Position numbers and translations under genes: made by a program. The notes beneath the pieces are model-generated. The model ran no database searches, was not told the origin of the DNA, and worked only from the letters and a program-made list of their open reading frames with translations. A stretch of DNA of 64,000 nt, from the NCBI GenBank assembly GCA_023374045.1, contig CM041779.1, positions 4,154,001-4,218,000 of the forward strand, given 5' to 3'. The first letter of the stretch is position 1; every line of letters begins with the position of its first letter. Of the stretch, positions 34,670-47,200 are shown piece by piece. This DNA is from Limonium bicolor (lineage: Eukaryota > Streptophyta > Magnoliopsida > Caryophyllales > Plumbaginaceae).

Positions 34670-35559
34670 CCTTGAGAGTCCGGTACTTCCCAACGCCATT
34701 GTTACAAGTTTGAGGTATTCCAGTTACACTATTTTTTTTTATAATTGGTGGCGCAAGGCCCACATATGCCACAAGGGCAGGAAAATACGTAAAGACTCAA
34801 CTTTTAACACCTTCCTAACCTTACCTTACATCATCCCACTTTCTAGGTAATTTACTTATACCCCTCCTAGCAACCTTACTTATGCGGGAGAACTTGCTAA
34901 AACCTATAACCTTAGTCCCGACCGTCCTTTTGGACCCGTCCTTAGAGGAATTTCTTGAGCATCTATCCGAATCATCCATTGGATCTTCACTTGCATCCTG
35001 CTTCATCATTACTTGCTTTGTTCATGTATTTTTTTGAACTTTCAAGAACAATTGATCATGAGATTCTTCCCCTTGACATCAAACATTCTCACCAGTCTGC
35101 CACCAGTTGCCAATCTTTTATGTAAACATACACCAAATAAACGAGTACTTTTGAGCCCTTAAGCTCCACATATTGATGAAATAAGCCATAAACTCAAGCA
35201 AAAGTTAAGATGAGCAGAAAAACTAGATTTAAAAGGTCTGTTCTACAAAGGAACAATGATATATAAAAATGCTATTGAATACTCTGAATCGAGAATGATA
35301 TTTTTTCACTGTTCAATTTACATGACAGCTGTACAAGAGTATATATAGTAGGGTTAAGGGTTGTACATGTATAAAACACAGCGGTTTAGTAAAGATTACA
35401 GATGTTATGTTTTATGGACTTGTGTTTCAATTTAGGCTGGAGCAGATATTCGCTGGGCTGGAGAGTGTGTCTCAATAAGCTCGTCTCCCAGTAACAATAA
35501 CATCATTTTCTCACGTTAAAGATTCCAAGCCAGCACAAGAGTCAACCTTTTAACATATC
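34670..35559. other. Intergenic, nothing recognised
   Basis: This continues the pre-insertion DNA seen left of 11182. The minus frame 34821-35009 is Ser/Lys/Arg-rich without family resemblance. TATATATAG at 35340-35348 could be a promoter remnant, but no gene follows that I can support. Confidence 0.4.
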
Positions 35560-35589
35560 AAATATCACCAGCAACGGAACAGAATTGAT

Positions 35590-36930
35590 AAACTCTTAGA
35601 CAGTAATGGATGTTGGGTTTCTGAATCTGAGGATATTGAGAAAGTTTTGGTTCAGCACTTTGAAAAGTTATTTATTGCGGACCAGGACTTTTGTTTTAAC
35701 CCTATTGGACATGACTTTCCTATCCTTAGCAGTAGTGATAAGGCCAATTTGGCAAAACCTATTGACCTAGCTGAGCTTACTTTAGCCCTAAAGTCTATGA
35801 AACCATTTAAGGCGCCTGGTAAGGATGGGTTTCCTGCGACCTTTTTCCAAAAATTCTGGAACCTTTTAAGCCCATCTGTTCTCAGGTTTGCTCAAGAGTC
35901 CTTTAATAATCAGAAAATTGACCATAAACTCAATGAGACAATGCTTGTCCTTATTCCCAAAGTAGACTGTCCAACTTCTGTTGCTCAATACCGCCCAATC
36001 TCCCTCTGTCAAACCCAATATAAAATCTTTTCCAAGGTTTTGACTAATAGGCTAAAGCCTTTTATGAGTATGTGGATCTCTGATTGCCAGGCAAGCTTCG
36101 TTCCTGGCCGAAGTATCTTTGAGAATATAATCCTAGTTCAGGAGGTTATTTACTATATGCAAAATACGAAAAGCAGAGAGGGTTGTATTGCAATGAAAAT
36201 CGATCTTGCTAAGGCCTATGATAGGCTCTCTTGGCAGTTTATAGCGGATACTCTAAACTGTCTTGGCATCCCTGTTAACTTAAGAAATGTGATTATGGAT
36301 TGTATTACTTCCACTTCTTTTCAAATCTGCTGGAATGGTAATATTTCTAAACCCTTTTCTGCTGGTAGGGGGATTAGGCAGGGTGACCCTTTGTCACCTT
36401 TCATTTTTGTTTTGTGCATGGAAAGGCTAGCTTATCTTATTAATGCTAGTGTGTCTAGGAAAGATTGGAAGCCCATTTCCCTTGGGAAAAGAGGAATCGC
36501 CCTTTCCCATTGTTTTTTCGCAGATGACCTTGTCCTTTTTGGTGTGGCCTCTCTGCAGCAAGTTCGAATTATGTCTGAGTGTCTTGAGGATTTTTGTGCT
36601 GCTTTGGGAAGTGTGTTAGCCTTGATAAGTCTTCTATCTTGATCTCTAAAAATATTAGTTCTGAGAGGGCTGATGCCATTAGCCATGAGGCGAACATGCC
36701 CATAACTAGGAATTTTGGGAAATACGTGGGTGTTATTCTTAAACAAGGTAGATCTGGGGCCCAATCCCACAATTTAATTATTGCTAAAATCAGAGATAAG
36801 TTGGCTGGGTGGAAAGCTAAGTCTCTTTCCATGGCTGGACGTATTTGCCTTGTCAAAAGCTGTGTTTCTTCAATCCCCATCCATTCCATGCAGTGTCAGC
36901 TCTTTCCGGTCACGGTTTATGATAAATAGA
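35590..36930 (+). pseudogene. LINE reverse transcriptase
   Basis: The open frame 35647-36642 contains KPFKAPGKDGFPATFF, YRPISLCQTQYKIFSKVLTN, QASFVPGRSIFENI, MKIDLAKAYDRLSW, GIRQGDPLSPFIF and the catalytic FADDLVLF. One frameshift near 36610 moves the reading to 36594-36929 (FGKYVGVILKQG, GRICLVKSCVSSIPIHSMQC), which ends in a stop. It would perform target-primed reverse transcription of LINE RNA. Confidence 0.95.
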
Positions 36931-36983
36931 CAAACTGAGTAGGGATTTCATTTGGGGTCATGACCCTAATGTAAAGAAATGGC

Positions 36984-38534
36984 ATGATATTAGTTAGGAC
37001 TTTCTGCAAACCTAAAAACAAAGGTGGATTAGGGCTTAGACAATTTAGGCTTATGAACCTAGCCTGTTTTGGGAAGATAGCATGGAATGTAGCTAGGAAA
37101 TCTGATAACTTTTGTTACAAAGTTCTACGGAAAAAGTACACTAACCCTACTTTGAATCATGGGTCTGTTAATTGGAAAAGTGTGCAGAAGTGTAATCCCT
37201 TGATCTCTGATGGTTCACGGTGGGTAGTCAGTAATGGTGATACTATTAAATTTTGGAAGGACAAGTGGATAGCAGGATTCTCTCTAGAATAAAAAACTAT
37301 TAATCCTATTTCTATCCAAGACCTTGAAAAAAGAGTGGTGGACTATTGGGACAGATATCGGGGCTGGAGAAGGGATCTCATCTCAAACCTGCTGCCTCCT
37401 AACATTTTAAATCTCTTGGAAGGGTCTGCTATATATTTGGATTCTGGGCCTGATTTTCTTTCCTGGTGGCCCGAGGGTAATGGGAATTATAGTGTCAAGT
37501 CTGCTTACTGTCTCCTAACTAAGAATAACAGCCAAAGCAATTTGGATAATGCTGAGGCCTTTTCTCTGATTTGGAAGTTACCGGTCCAGGAGCGCGTGAA
37601 ACTGTTGTTATGGCGTGTCCTACTTTGCAAACTTATGACAAACTCTAGAAGATTTAGTTTGGGAATGACTGATGATAAGTCCTGTCATTTTTGTGGTTCT
37701 GAAGAGACTATTCTGCATATTCTTCGTGATTGTCCAGTGGCTAGGAGGATCTGGAGTAAACTTATTCCTGCTAATCTTTATACTAACTTCTTTGGTTGGA
37801 ACTTGCAGGAATGGATAAAGAATAACCTCAGAAAGACTTCAGGCTTTCTGATTAATACTAGTTGGAAAATGGTGTTCCCCATTGTCTGTTTTATGTTATG
37901 GAAATGAAGAAATGATAAAATCTTTGGTGATGAACACAAAATTTTTCTTCCATTTAGAAGTGTGTTGTTGAGATGCCAGTAAAATAAGCGGGCACAGCTG
38001 TACACGCAGAGCTTGTCTTCTGTTTGGACAAGGGAGTGTCATCCTGCTTCTAGGGAACCTTTTAATCTCTCCTGTGACCCCTGCTCTTCTATTTTTAGTA
38101 TTGATGGTGCCACTTGTTTTTCCTCAGGTGTAGCGGCTGCTGGTGGATCCTTGAGGAACAGAAATGGCGATGGTTACGTGGCTTTGTCATAAATTTTGGA
38201 CTCCTAAATCCCCTTCACTCAGAATCAGTGGCTCTTCTTCATGCCAGTAGGATTGTGAAAGAAGCGGGACTGGAAGGTGTGAAGATTGTGTTGGATTCTG
38301 CTCAACTGGTGGAGCTGCTCAAGCACTGCCCAGATCAGCACGTTTTGAAGCCTATACTTGTTGAATGCGCAGCTAATATAGGAACTGTTAGGGGTGTTAG
38401 CTTTGATCATATTCCACGTGTGTTTAATCAAGTAGCAGACTGTATTGCTAAGCCTGGGCTAGCTTTGCCTTTTGGTTATATTATGCTTCCTGATCCCCCT
38501 AGTTGTATTGTTAACCAACTTGCTGAGGATAAAT
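36984..38534 (+). pseudogene. LINE RT C-terminal region: zf-RVT zinc finger and RNase H
   Basis: Pieces 36984-37292 (NKGGLGLRQFRLMNLACFGK, WKDKW) and 37335-37907 (LPVQERVKLLLWRVL, then zinc-finger Cys/His in CHFCGSEETILHILRDCP) are followed by 38114-38534. The last has an RNase H-like fold (LHSESVALLHASRIVKEAGL, VLDSAQLVELLKHC, VFNQVADCIAKPGLAL). Stops and frameshifts separate all three. Confidence 0.88.
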
Positions 38535-41500
38535 TGAAATACCCCAAACCTTGATATGTTGTTTAAATGTTAAACTATGGTATTTAAAGGCTAAAAAGTG
38601 CCTTAGAAACATCAGTGTACAATTTAAACCATAGTAAAAGCACGATAAAACACTAAGACACAGTTTGAGCAAAAACATGCTCTAAGCTTGGAGCGAACTT
38701 GGTTAGGACCCAAAGAGCCTACCAAGACTTTGTAACATTCAATTATGATTTAATAAGGCTAATTAAGTCCTTAGGAAACGTTGGTAGATAACTAAACCAA
38801 ACAAAACACAAATAAATACCTTAAAGCCAATATTGGCGAAAATGTGCTCTAAGCTTGGGATAAGTTTGGTTAAGACCTAATAAGCTTACCAAGACCTTAT
38901 TTATATGTTAATGAACATATTAAATCAATTACTAAAGAAAACCAAGCTTGAAAACAAGTTAAAACACAAAATGTGCTTTAAGGAGCCTTAAAGCACATTT
39001 TTGAAAAATCTTGTAAATGGGTTTTGAGTGGCTAAATTTCCATCATTACTCTTTAATTATATGTGTACTACTTAGTATCACATTAGGAAGTCTAAATCAA
39101 TGGGAAATCAAAAATTTCACAAATATGTGCCTTGTTTTGTGAATAGTAACCAAAATATGCTAGTTTATGACATAAGTCAATATAAGTAAGTTAATTGGTC
39201 AACAAAGACCAAAATATCCCTAAGTAGATGATGGGGGCCGGTTTTCAATATGGTGAGTCACCACCATTTAAAAGACAATTAAAGAAAGGAAGGAAAAGTA
39301 AGTAAAAAGAAGAAAGTTACTTTATAACATAAATATCTTGTAAAAGCAAACATCTCATTTCATCTTCTTTCCTCACTTCCACTCACTTCCACCGTCTCCA
39401 ACCTCCCTCTCTTCTCCATTCTCGGTTTGCTACAGCAAACCATACCATCTCCATCTTTGAATGCTTGTAACTTCTAGCTCCATGATCCAAATTCAATTTC
39501 AAGACTACCATTCTTCTAGTTAGGCCAAGCTCTACAACCTTGTCTTTTCAAATCTTCAAAAGCTCCATTTCGGTGCCATGGAGATTCACCATTGAAGGAG
39601 CTTGAGCTCATCTTTTCATGCCTTGTCATTCCCCTTTGCTTCAAGGTAAGGAAAATCAAAGAAAAACTCCATTTCCTCTTGTTTTGTGTTGGCCGAAAAT
39701 TCACCATGTAATGGTGTCTTCTTTTGGTTCTTTCATAGCTTCATTCCAATCTTCCAAGGGCTTGGTGGAGTCCTCTCTTGATGCTTGTTCAAGCTCTCTT
39801 TTATTTCCAAGGTAAAACAACTATCCTAATGTGTTAAGACAATATATATAACCTAGGGTTTGTAAATGAGTTTAAGCATGAAGCTTGAATGCTCATTGGT
39901 TGTACTTGTGTATTGACTAGAACATTGACAAGTAACCAAGTCCTCTTGCCGATTTCCAAACAAGGAAGAACAAAGGTGTTCAAGTAAAAATCTTGAAGAA
40001 AAGAGGTAAACAAACTATCTCAATGTAGTTTAAATGCCTTAGGAAAAGTGAGCTTGATTTGCTTAATAAAATACCTAAGGAGCCAATGGTGAATGACCTA
40101 GTAAAATGCTCTTAAGGAAACTATTAAAGGGCATATGTGTTGTTGTATGTAATTGCAGGTCAAAGGCATTATTTATGTGGGAAATTCAGTGTTTAAGGTT
40201 TATGCAATTTAAGGGCCTAAGAGCCATGTTATTTAAGGGCCTAAGCGCCAAGCAATTTAAATGATGCACTATATTGTGATGTAGTGTTGTTTAAAGGTAT
40301 AGTTGTGTGTAAAGAATGTTTTTGTGAAGGTATATGTCTTGATGGTTAAAGGATGTGTATTGAGACATTGAGTGTTCTTGGATGGTATTAAAGTGAAAAA
40401 CTATGTGTTTTGGTGTAAGGTGATACAAGAGAAGCCATGTCGAAATTTGGTTATTAAACAAAGAAGTTTATGTGTTCTAAGGAGATTTTATGACCTAGAT
40501 TGTACTAGGAATTGTTAAGTGTTAAGAAGGTGAAAGAAAGTGAATTAAGATGCTCTTAAGTGTTAAGATGCCTTGGGCATAGTCTTGGAGGATTTAGAAA
40601 TCAAATGGGTGTTTTAAACACACCAAGGTTATGTTATGTGAAGTGCTAAGTCTTGTGCAAATTTTGGTAAACAAAGGAAAAATAATGCCTTGTGAAGACT
40701 AAGTGTGAACTAGTGGAAAATAGAAGGAGATTGTGTATGGGAGGTGTAAGTGTGAAATAATGCCCTTGGAGTAGTGGTAATGGTGGTAAGGTAACATTTT
40801 GGTTAGTGGAGTTATAGGCATGATTCACCACTTAGAAATCCTAAGGAGAAAACATTACAAGTGCTAGGAATTTTGTACGAAATTTGTGTAATGGTCAAGA
40901 TGGTTTTGTGTGTGATTTAAGGGGTTTAGTGCATGGCTAAAGGTGTGTTTGAAGTGCCTAAGGGTAGGACATACTAGGAGGTTTGAGGAAAAGTTTGGAG
41001 AAGATTTGACAAGTTTTGGACATGTTCTGCTGTGGACCGACCCAGGGGACCGACCCTAGGTTGGGTCGGTCGGCCTCTGTTAGTCGCCCATAAGTGGTTC
41101 TGGAACGGTCCAACCCAGGGGACTTAGGTCGGACATGGGTCGGTCGGGTGAGTTTAAAAGACGGAAAAATTGCTGGAATGGTCCGACCCAGAGGACTTGG
41201 GTCGGACGTGGGTCGGACGAAGTGGAATTTTCAAATCCGAGAATTACTGGAAGGGTCCGACCCAGTTGGTTGGGTCGGTCGGTGGGTCGGTCGGACCCAA
41301 AAGTTAAAAAAAACAAACAAGAGTGACTTAAGTAGTAAACCCTAGTGGGTATAACAAGGATAATCAAGTGTGAATTAAGTAAGGAAACATGACATATAAT
41401 CATGTAAAAACACTTAGTTATTCAAAAGTTAAATAAGTTAATTAACCGACATTACTAATCATGTTTAGGAACTACGTTTGGCGGGACTCGTATGCAGCAA

Positions 41501-43038
41501 GGGCCAAGGTATGGTTTTCTTGCAACCTGTGTCCTACCGGATTACACCGGCTTGTATGCCAATGTGTTTTTTGTATGTTTGCCACGTTATAAGATAAATC
41601 ATGAAACGAGGTTACAGTCGTTATTGTTGTTGTGTGTTTGCGTACCCATACCGGTAACCTCGAATGCGCATGAAGGGCTAGTTAACCATTATTAGGTAAA
41701 CGTAAGAGAACGGTATCCGGTAATAATGTTTCCAACCTAAGGAACGTTCTAACCACGGCTATGCGTGAGTTAGTTATGTGATGTTTGTGTGTGATGTTTG
41801 TTGTAAATATATGACCCTCCTTTGTGTGATTAACTCAGTTGTAATACTGTATTGTGTGCTGATGTGATAGGTTCCACAGTGGAGTCTTTATCTGTGAATA
41901 TTATATATTATGGGGGTGAGGAATCCGGTAGTTCCGGTCGCGCGTTGTTTGGGAGTTGATGTATACAGTTTCTTTAGCTCCCTCTCTGTTGGTTGTCTTC
42001 CTTCATTGGTCTCCAATCACCCCTGAGCTTAACCAAGGCTTTTGACTCACGTCTGTTGGGGATTATGTACGGTGTGTTCGGACCACCATGTCCGATCCAT
42101 CTTTGTGTTAAGTTATCCGTTCATCTAATAGGACGGTAACGAGTTATGTAAACGAGCTTAGCATGAGTTTGACAGCATTCTCTAGGCTCTCCCAGTGAAC
42201 TAACTATGTTTGGGGTGGTTCCTAAAGAGATCCGTACCCGTTATGTTATGTGTTATTGATGTACTGCAATACGTGTTGCGATGTGATGTTATGTGTTGTT
42301 AAAATGTGGAGTATGTGGGTCATGGATATGAATCCCAGCTTATAATAAGAGGCGTTTAAGGATAACCCGATTAGTGGGTAAGTGCCGTCTATTAAGGGAA
42401 TAGCTCCATTAGAGGAGAAACACTCTAGGGTCAAAGAACACAAAGAGTGATTTATTAAGTGTAGATGTGTTGTCTGTATTTGTTGTGACCATTGATGTGG
42501 ATTGTAATGTGTTGTGTGTTTATGATGTACATGCATGATTTAAATGTAATCAACCGCATGCTAAGACGACAAATAGTTGTGCGTGGCCCGGTAGCATGCG
42601 GGCTGCGGGATTACCATACCAACAAAGGTGCCGAGCCCCCTGGGGGGCCACCCTTTCTTTTCTTTCCATTTCAGGTACAAGAAGCTGGTAGCCGTTCGAG
42701 AGTAGGACGGGGTAGTTGTTTGTGTATGGGTAGTCGTTTTAATTACTTATGTATTGTAGGTGTAGTAAGACCGAGACTGTTGTCGGCACTAGTTTGTGAA
42801 AACTCGGTACAGTTGGAATGTTTATGTATATTGAATGTTAGTAATGGAAAAGGATGGTAATGTGTAGTTGCTCGGGAATCTGGTCCATCAGACCGATACA
42901 ATGTATATGTATATGTATTAGCCTTGTTAGCCACGTGGGTGGCTAACGGCGTGTAACACCAACGAGTAAGTAATGTGATGAAGTATGTTTTCCGCTGCAA
43001 ATGGTTATTAAGTGTATTGTTGTAGTTGGGGTGTTACA
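38535..43038 (+). mobile_element. Gypsy solo LTR, related to the 11-34 kb element, opposite orientation
   Basis: Starts TGAAATACCCCAAACCTTG and ends GGGGTGTTACA (4504 bp). The 5-bp duplication TAAAT is perfect (38530-38534 and 43039-43043). The beginning aligns with the LTR of the large element read on the minus strand (CTCTAAGCTTGGAG, TGCTTTAAGG), but it is clearly diverged. No internal region is present, so it most likely arose by LTR-LTR recombination. It cuts the LINE just before its stop codon. No gene is supported inside it. Confidence 0.93.
41025..41305. repeat. Tandem units of about 70 bp with GTCCGACCCA...TGGGTCGGAC inverted repeats (solo LTR)
   Basis: Four units near 41031, 41100, 41172 and 41248. 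The array sits about 2.5 kb from the LTR 5' end, the same relative place as the array in the large gypsy LTR (about 2.4-2.6 kb). Confidence 0.85.
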
Positions 43039-43043
43039 TAAAT

Positions 43044-43459
43044 CCTCTCTTTTCTTAATAAGAGAGAGGGCTAGTTAGCCCCCGTTTCTGATCTAAAATA
43101 TCACCACCCTTAAGCAAATAAGTGACACGCTATCTAACATATGCAGCACTGACTTGAAGTAAAATTATTGTGATTGATTAAAAATTCTGGCTGCACTATA
43201 ATCGTAAGCATAACCTGTTCAAAAAATCAGTTTGGTTTGATTCATATTTAAATTTGATTTCTTCGATCTTTTGGGAAGTTCTGGTAGTATTTGTTTGGAT
43301 GATCATCTCTTTTTTCTAATAACTTTATGCATTGTTATAAGTTGTTATACTATTTAATTTATTTATTTCCAAAATAAATGTTTACCAAAAGAAATGTTTA
43401 CAATGTTTGAATTCTAAAATGCTATAATGTTATCTTGTAAAAATTAACTTAAAAAAAGA
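43044..43459 (+). other. LINE tail and AT-rich intergenic sequence
   Basis: The first 45-50 bp continue the LINE reading frame. The remainder is AT-rich and without recognisable features. Confidence 0.45.
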
Positions 43460-43889
43460 GGGTCAATACGCACAGTCAGAAAATGACCATTTTACCCCTG
43501 CTTTAATAATTTTTAAAAATTACTATATTTACCCACAATTTGTGACATATTACAAGGTGACCCCAAATTTCATTATATAAAGGAAGTGAATACGATATAA
43601 AATCATATTCAAATTCAGAAATCCTAAAGTTAGAGAGATGAAGTTAGAGAGATAAAGAGAGGAAATGGTTTCTTTAAGAAGTTTGAAGAAAAAAACTCTT
43701 CGGTAAGAAGAGTAAAAAAGATGGAGGAAATGCCGAAGATGGTGTCCCGGAAATGCATGATGATTATGCATATGAGGTTAACAGCGAGAAGTACTCACGA
43801 GGGGCCCATTCTGAGGTACTTTCTGTTGTTATTTTAGCAATTTATGTACAAACTTAGCTAGAATTTATACAAAAATGAATGAGAAAAGA

Positions 43890-44100
43890 AAAAACGGGTT
43901 TCAAAGTAGCAAACGACGTCAGGCTCCGGAGTACACTGGGCGCAAGCGCGGCCCCCTCCTTAGCGGCACCAGCGCCGCCCCCATTATATGCGCGCCCGCG
44001 CTGCCCCCTTGTAACGCGCGCCCGCACGCGGCAGGTTCTGCGGGCGTCGGCGCCGACCTCTTTCTATCGGCGCCTATGCCGTGCCCGTTTCTTCAAATCG
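43890..44100. other. GC-rich island near the left MULE end
   Basis: Strongly GC-rich, with repeated GCGCCCGCGC and CGGCGCC words, in otherwise AT-rich DNA. It lies about 430 bp inside the presumed left end. Open frames across it (43875-44315 and 43879-44133) give Ala/Pro-rich peptides and are probably not real. Confidence 0.6.
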
Positions 44101-44280
44101 CTGTATCTTCTTCGTTATTGCTCCGTTGTTTGATCCATATGCGCCATTGCGTTTGTCTTTTCGTGTACTTTGCGATGATATACTTTGGTGATTATTTGCA
44201 TGCCTTATGTGTGACTTACTCTAAAGTACGTAGTATTAGGGTTTACAAGAAATACTTCGTGATGAACGATGTTTTTCTGC

Positions 44281-47200
44281 TTAGGGTGAGAACGATGCTG
44301 AATTCGAGGACGTGAAGGTAGACACATGTCATGTGTTTAGCACTAGCATAATATTGCCAATAAAGAGGAGGCGGTTAGTCATGCTCTTTGCATCGGCCAG
44401 AATAATAATATTTATCTAATCAAACAGACTAAGAGAGACGACGGTGAATTAGTACTAACGTGTGAGAGGTACGACAAGCATAAACCACAGGTTAGCACAG
44501 GAGAATCGTCATCATCTAGTCAAAGGCTGCGGCGTGGCGAAATGCAACTGCCCGTTCCGCCTAAGCATTAGGGGTGAGGAACGTACAGGTTGGTCTATCC
44601 TGGTGATGGTCCCGACACATAACCACGAGTTAGCTAGTAACCCGCAATCTCACTTCGTCCGGCCTCGCTTTAGTGTGATGAAAGAGCAAGCATGAAAAGT
44701 TTCACATGAGTGGTGTTGCACCTAGGCAGATGTGGGCCCATTGCGTGACAAGAACCCCGAAAGACCGCATACAAGACATCAATTCATAACCTAGTTGTGA
44801 AATTCAGAAGAGAGGATCGTGGCGGACGTACAGATGTAGCGTCCTTCATGCACTCGCTAGATGAACGTAATTACAGTTGGTGGTCCGAGAAAGATGCAAG
44901 TAAGTGTTTACACATTTGTTTAGTGTCGGTTTATTTGGATGTTTATCACTTTAAATGTTTATTCTAATTAAATGACCATTTTGTAGGTGCATCTAGGCTT
45001 GGTCTGGTCTTGTTTGCGCACCCTTTTTCGATGACGCTCGCTAAGATGTTTTCTTATGTAGTGCTCCTTGATAGCACTTACAAGATGAACATGTACAAGA
45101 TGCCTCTAGTGGAGTTCATCGGAGTAACGTCGTGCGGCAAGAACTTCTATATAGCGTTCTGTTTTGCTATCAGAGAGGACGAGTCTGCATACACATGCAT
45201 TCTTAATCAGCTGATGAAGGTGTTGACCTATCCTCCATATGTGTTTGTCACAGACAATGAGATGACGCTAGTGAAAGCCCTTTCAGTGGTATATCCTTCT
45301 GTACCACATCTTCTATGCCAATGGCATATATGCAGGAACGTGGCTGCCAAAGCGATCAAGATAATGGGTGTTGACGCTAGTAGAGCTGAAGTAATAGTGT
45401 ATCAGTTACGGCTGTCCATTAGGTTCGGTTAATTCGGTTTTGACCGAAAACCGTATTTTTTTTGGTTATTTTTAACCGAAATTTTTAACCGTAATTTATA
45501 TTTCGGTTATACGGTTAACCGAATAGTTATTCGGTTCGGTTATCGGTTTTGACACATGCACTATTCGGTTAACCGTATAACCGAAATTTTCTAACACTAC
45601 AGAACACCGCGTTTTGGGACTAAGGTTAAATCGGATGATTATTATCTCTCGGACTCCACTTCCCTCCCCTACCACTTTCCAAATTTCAGTTCCACTCTTC
45701 GTCGTCTTCGAATCCCATCACCGCCGCGGCGCTCTGTAACTCCTCCCTCACCTGCTACTCCACTCCCGCCGTCAATCGTCATCGAGTCCACTCCAGTCCA
45801 TGGCCATCGTCGTCAATCGTCATCGTCGATAGCAGTAGCAGAGGTCTGAGACCACCGACTTCAGTCTTCCTCTCCGGTAGACTCCCGACTCCACTCCAGT
45901 CCTCCTCCTGGCTCGACTCCTGAATCACAACAGGTATACTCCACACCTCCAATCAATCTCTTTCACTCTCGGTGAGTTTGTAAACCTAACTAACATACAT
46001 ACTCACCATTATTCTCGTCACTTTGGGTAAATTTGTAAACCGTACTGGCGAATGAAACATTCATGCTCGCCTTTATCCATATTCTTCACGGTAATTTTAC
46101 ACAAGTTAAACATAAGCATATACTCTTCGTTCTTCCTTCCTAACTCATGGTAATCTGCAACTCACGGTAATGATTCAAGGAAAAAAACATACAACTTCTG
46201 CATCTCTTCATTTCCGCACTATTGCTGAGTTCTCTTCATTCTCTTCTTAAATATGCACTTCTGTTTTAATCACAGGAACATACTATATGTATCTCTTCAT
46301 TCCCTTCTTGTGTCTACGCCTCTAAAGTGATAATACATCACTGGAACTGCTGCGATCTCGCACACCAGATTGAACAAAGGGCCTTAAATCATTTCATATC
46401 TGAAACGGTAATATACTCCAAACTTATGCTCTTCTTCCAGCAACTAAAGCATAGAAGTTCTGTTTTTTTTTCGTCACACCAGTAAAGCAAGTGAAGAACA
46501 TATAACTAGTAACATGGTACTGCTGTTTATTACAAAAATAGAAGCTTTGGTCAGCACCTTGTGAAACAAACCATAAGCATTATAAGTAGTAGTCCTAGCT
46601 GCTGCAGAATCCAAAAAAAATAAAATAGACTGTTGTTTCTTCTTTCACATTATTAGACAGATGATAAACATCAAACTATAACTTCCCTTGCTGTCAAAAT
46701 ACAACATGTATTGTCCACTTGGTGCACTCGCTCAAGATAAGTGATGCACTTGTCAATTTAAGATGGCCACAAATCTTTGTTGGAGCTGGAGCATTCAAAT
46801 GTGTTGAAACTTGCTTTACAGCTCTCACATTTTTCAGTGCTATTTACAATTACCAACCTGTAGTGATTGATACTATATAAAGTTTATAGATTTTACAGTT
46901 TATGGTTTATCAATTGAGCAGTTTCCGTGCTTTGTTCTTTATCTTGAATTGTCTATCCTAGATCTCACAATATAAACAAAAATAGAACAGACTTCCTAGC
47001 ATATTTCTATACAGGTATGCTTCAGGTTGCAGAAAAACTTTCTTTTTTATTGTGTTCTAATGATAAAGATGACCTTAACTTTGACTGGCAATTAGGATAT
47101 CTGTGTTGGGCATTGGCTTCCATTATTTTTGGATGAGACGTCACAGTTATTTCCAGTAAAGAATGATTATAGTATTATCCCATACCTCTGCTATACTTAT

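Larger units (their letters stand above)
35560..38534 (+). mobile_element. L1-type LINE, 5'-truncated, part left of the solo LTR
   Basis: Non-LTR retrotransposon. ORF1 and the endonuclease are missing, so the copy starts in the linker before RT (NRIDKLLDSNGCWVSE). It continues after the solo LTR at 43044 with a short tail (frame SSLFLIRERAS then stop). No clear poly(A) tail is seen. Confidence 0.88.

Noticed and set aside
35030..35500. Copia LTR or promoter (TATATATAG near 35340)
   Set aside because: No terminal TG...CA pair, primer site or target duplication could be located.
30585..43038. A single retrotransposon bounded by the LTRs at 30.6-34.7 kb and 38.5-43.0 kb
   Set aside because: The LTRs are in opposite orientation, have different target duplications, and the sequence between them is a LINE plus older DNA.
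43875..44315. Ala/Pro-rich protein of 146 codons
   Set aside because: The frame depends on the GC-rich island and has no resemblance to the MULE N-terminus, which appears in other frames further on.
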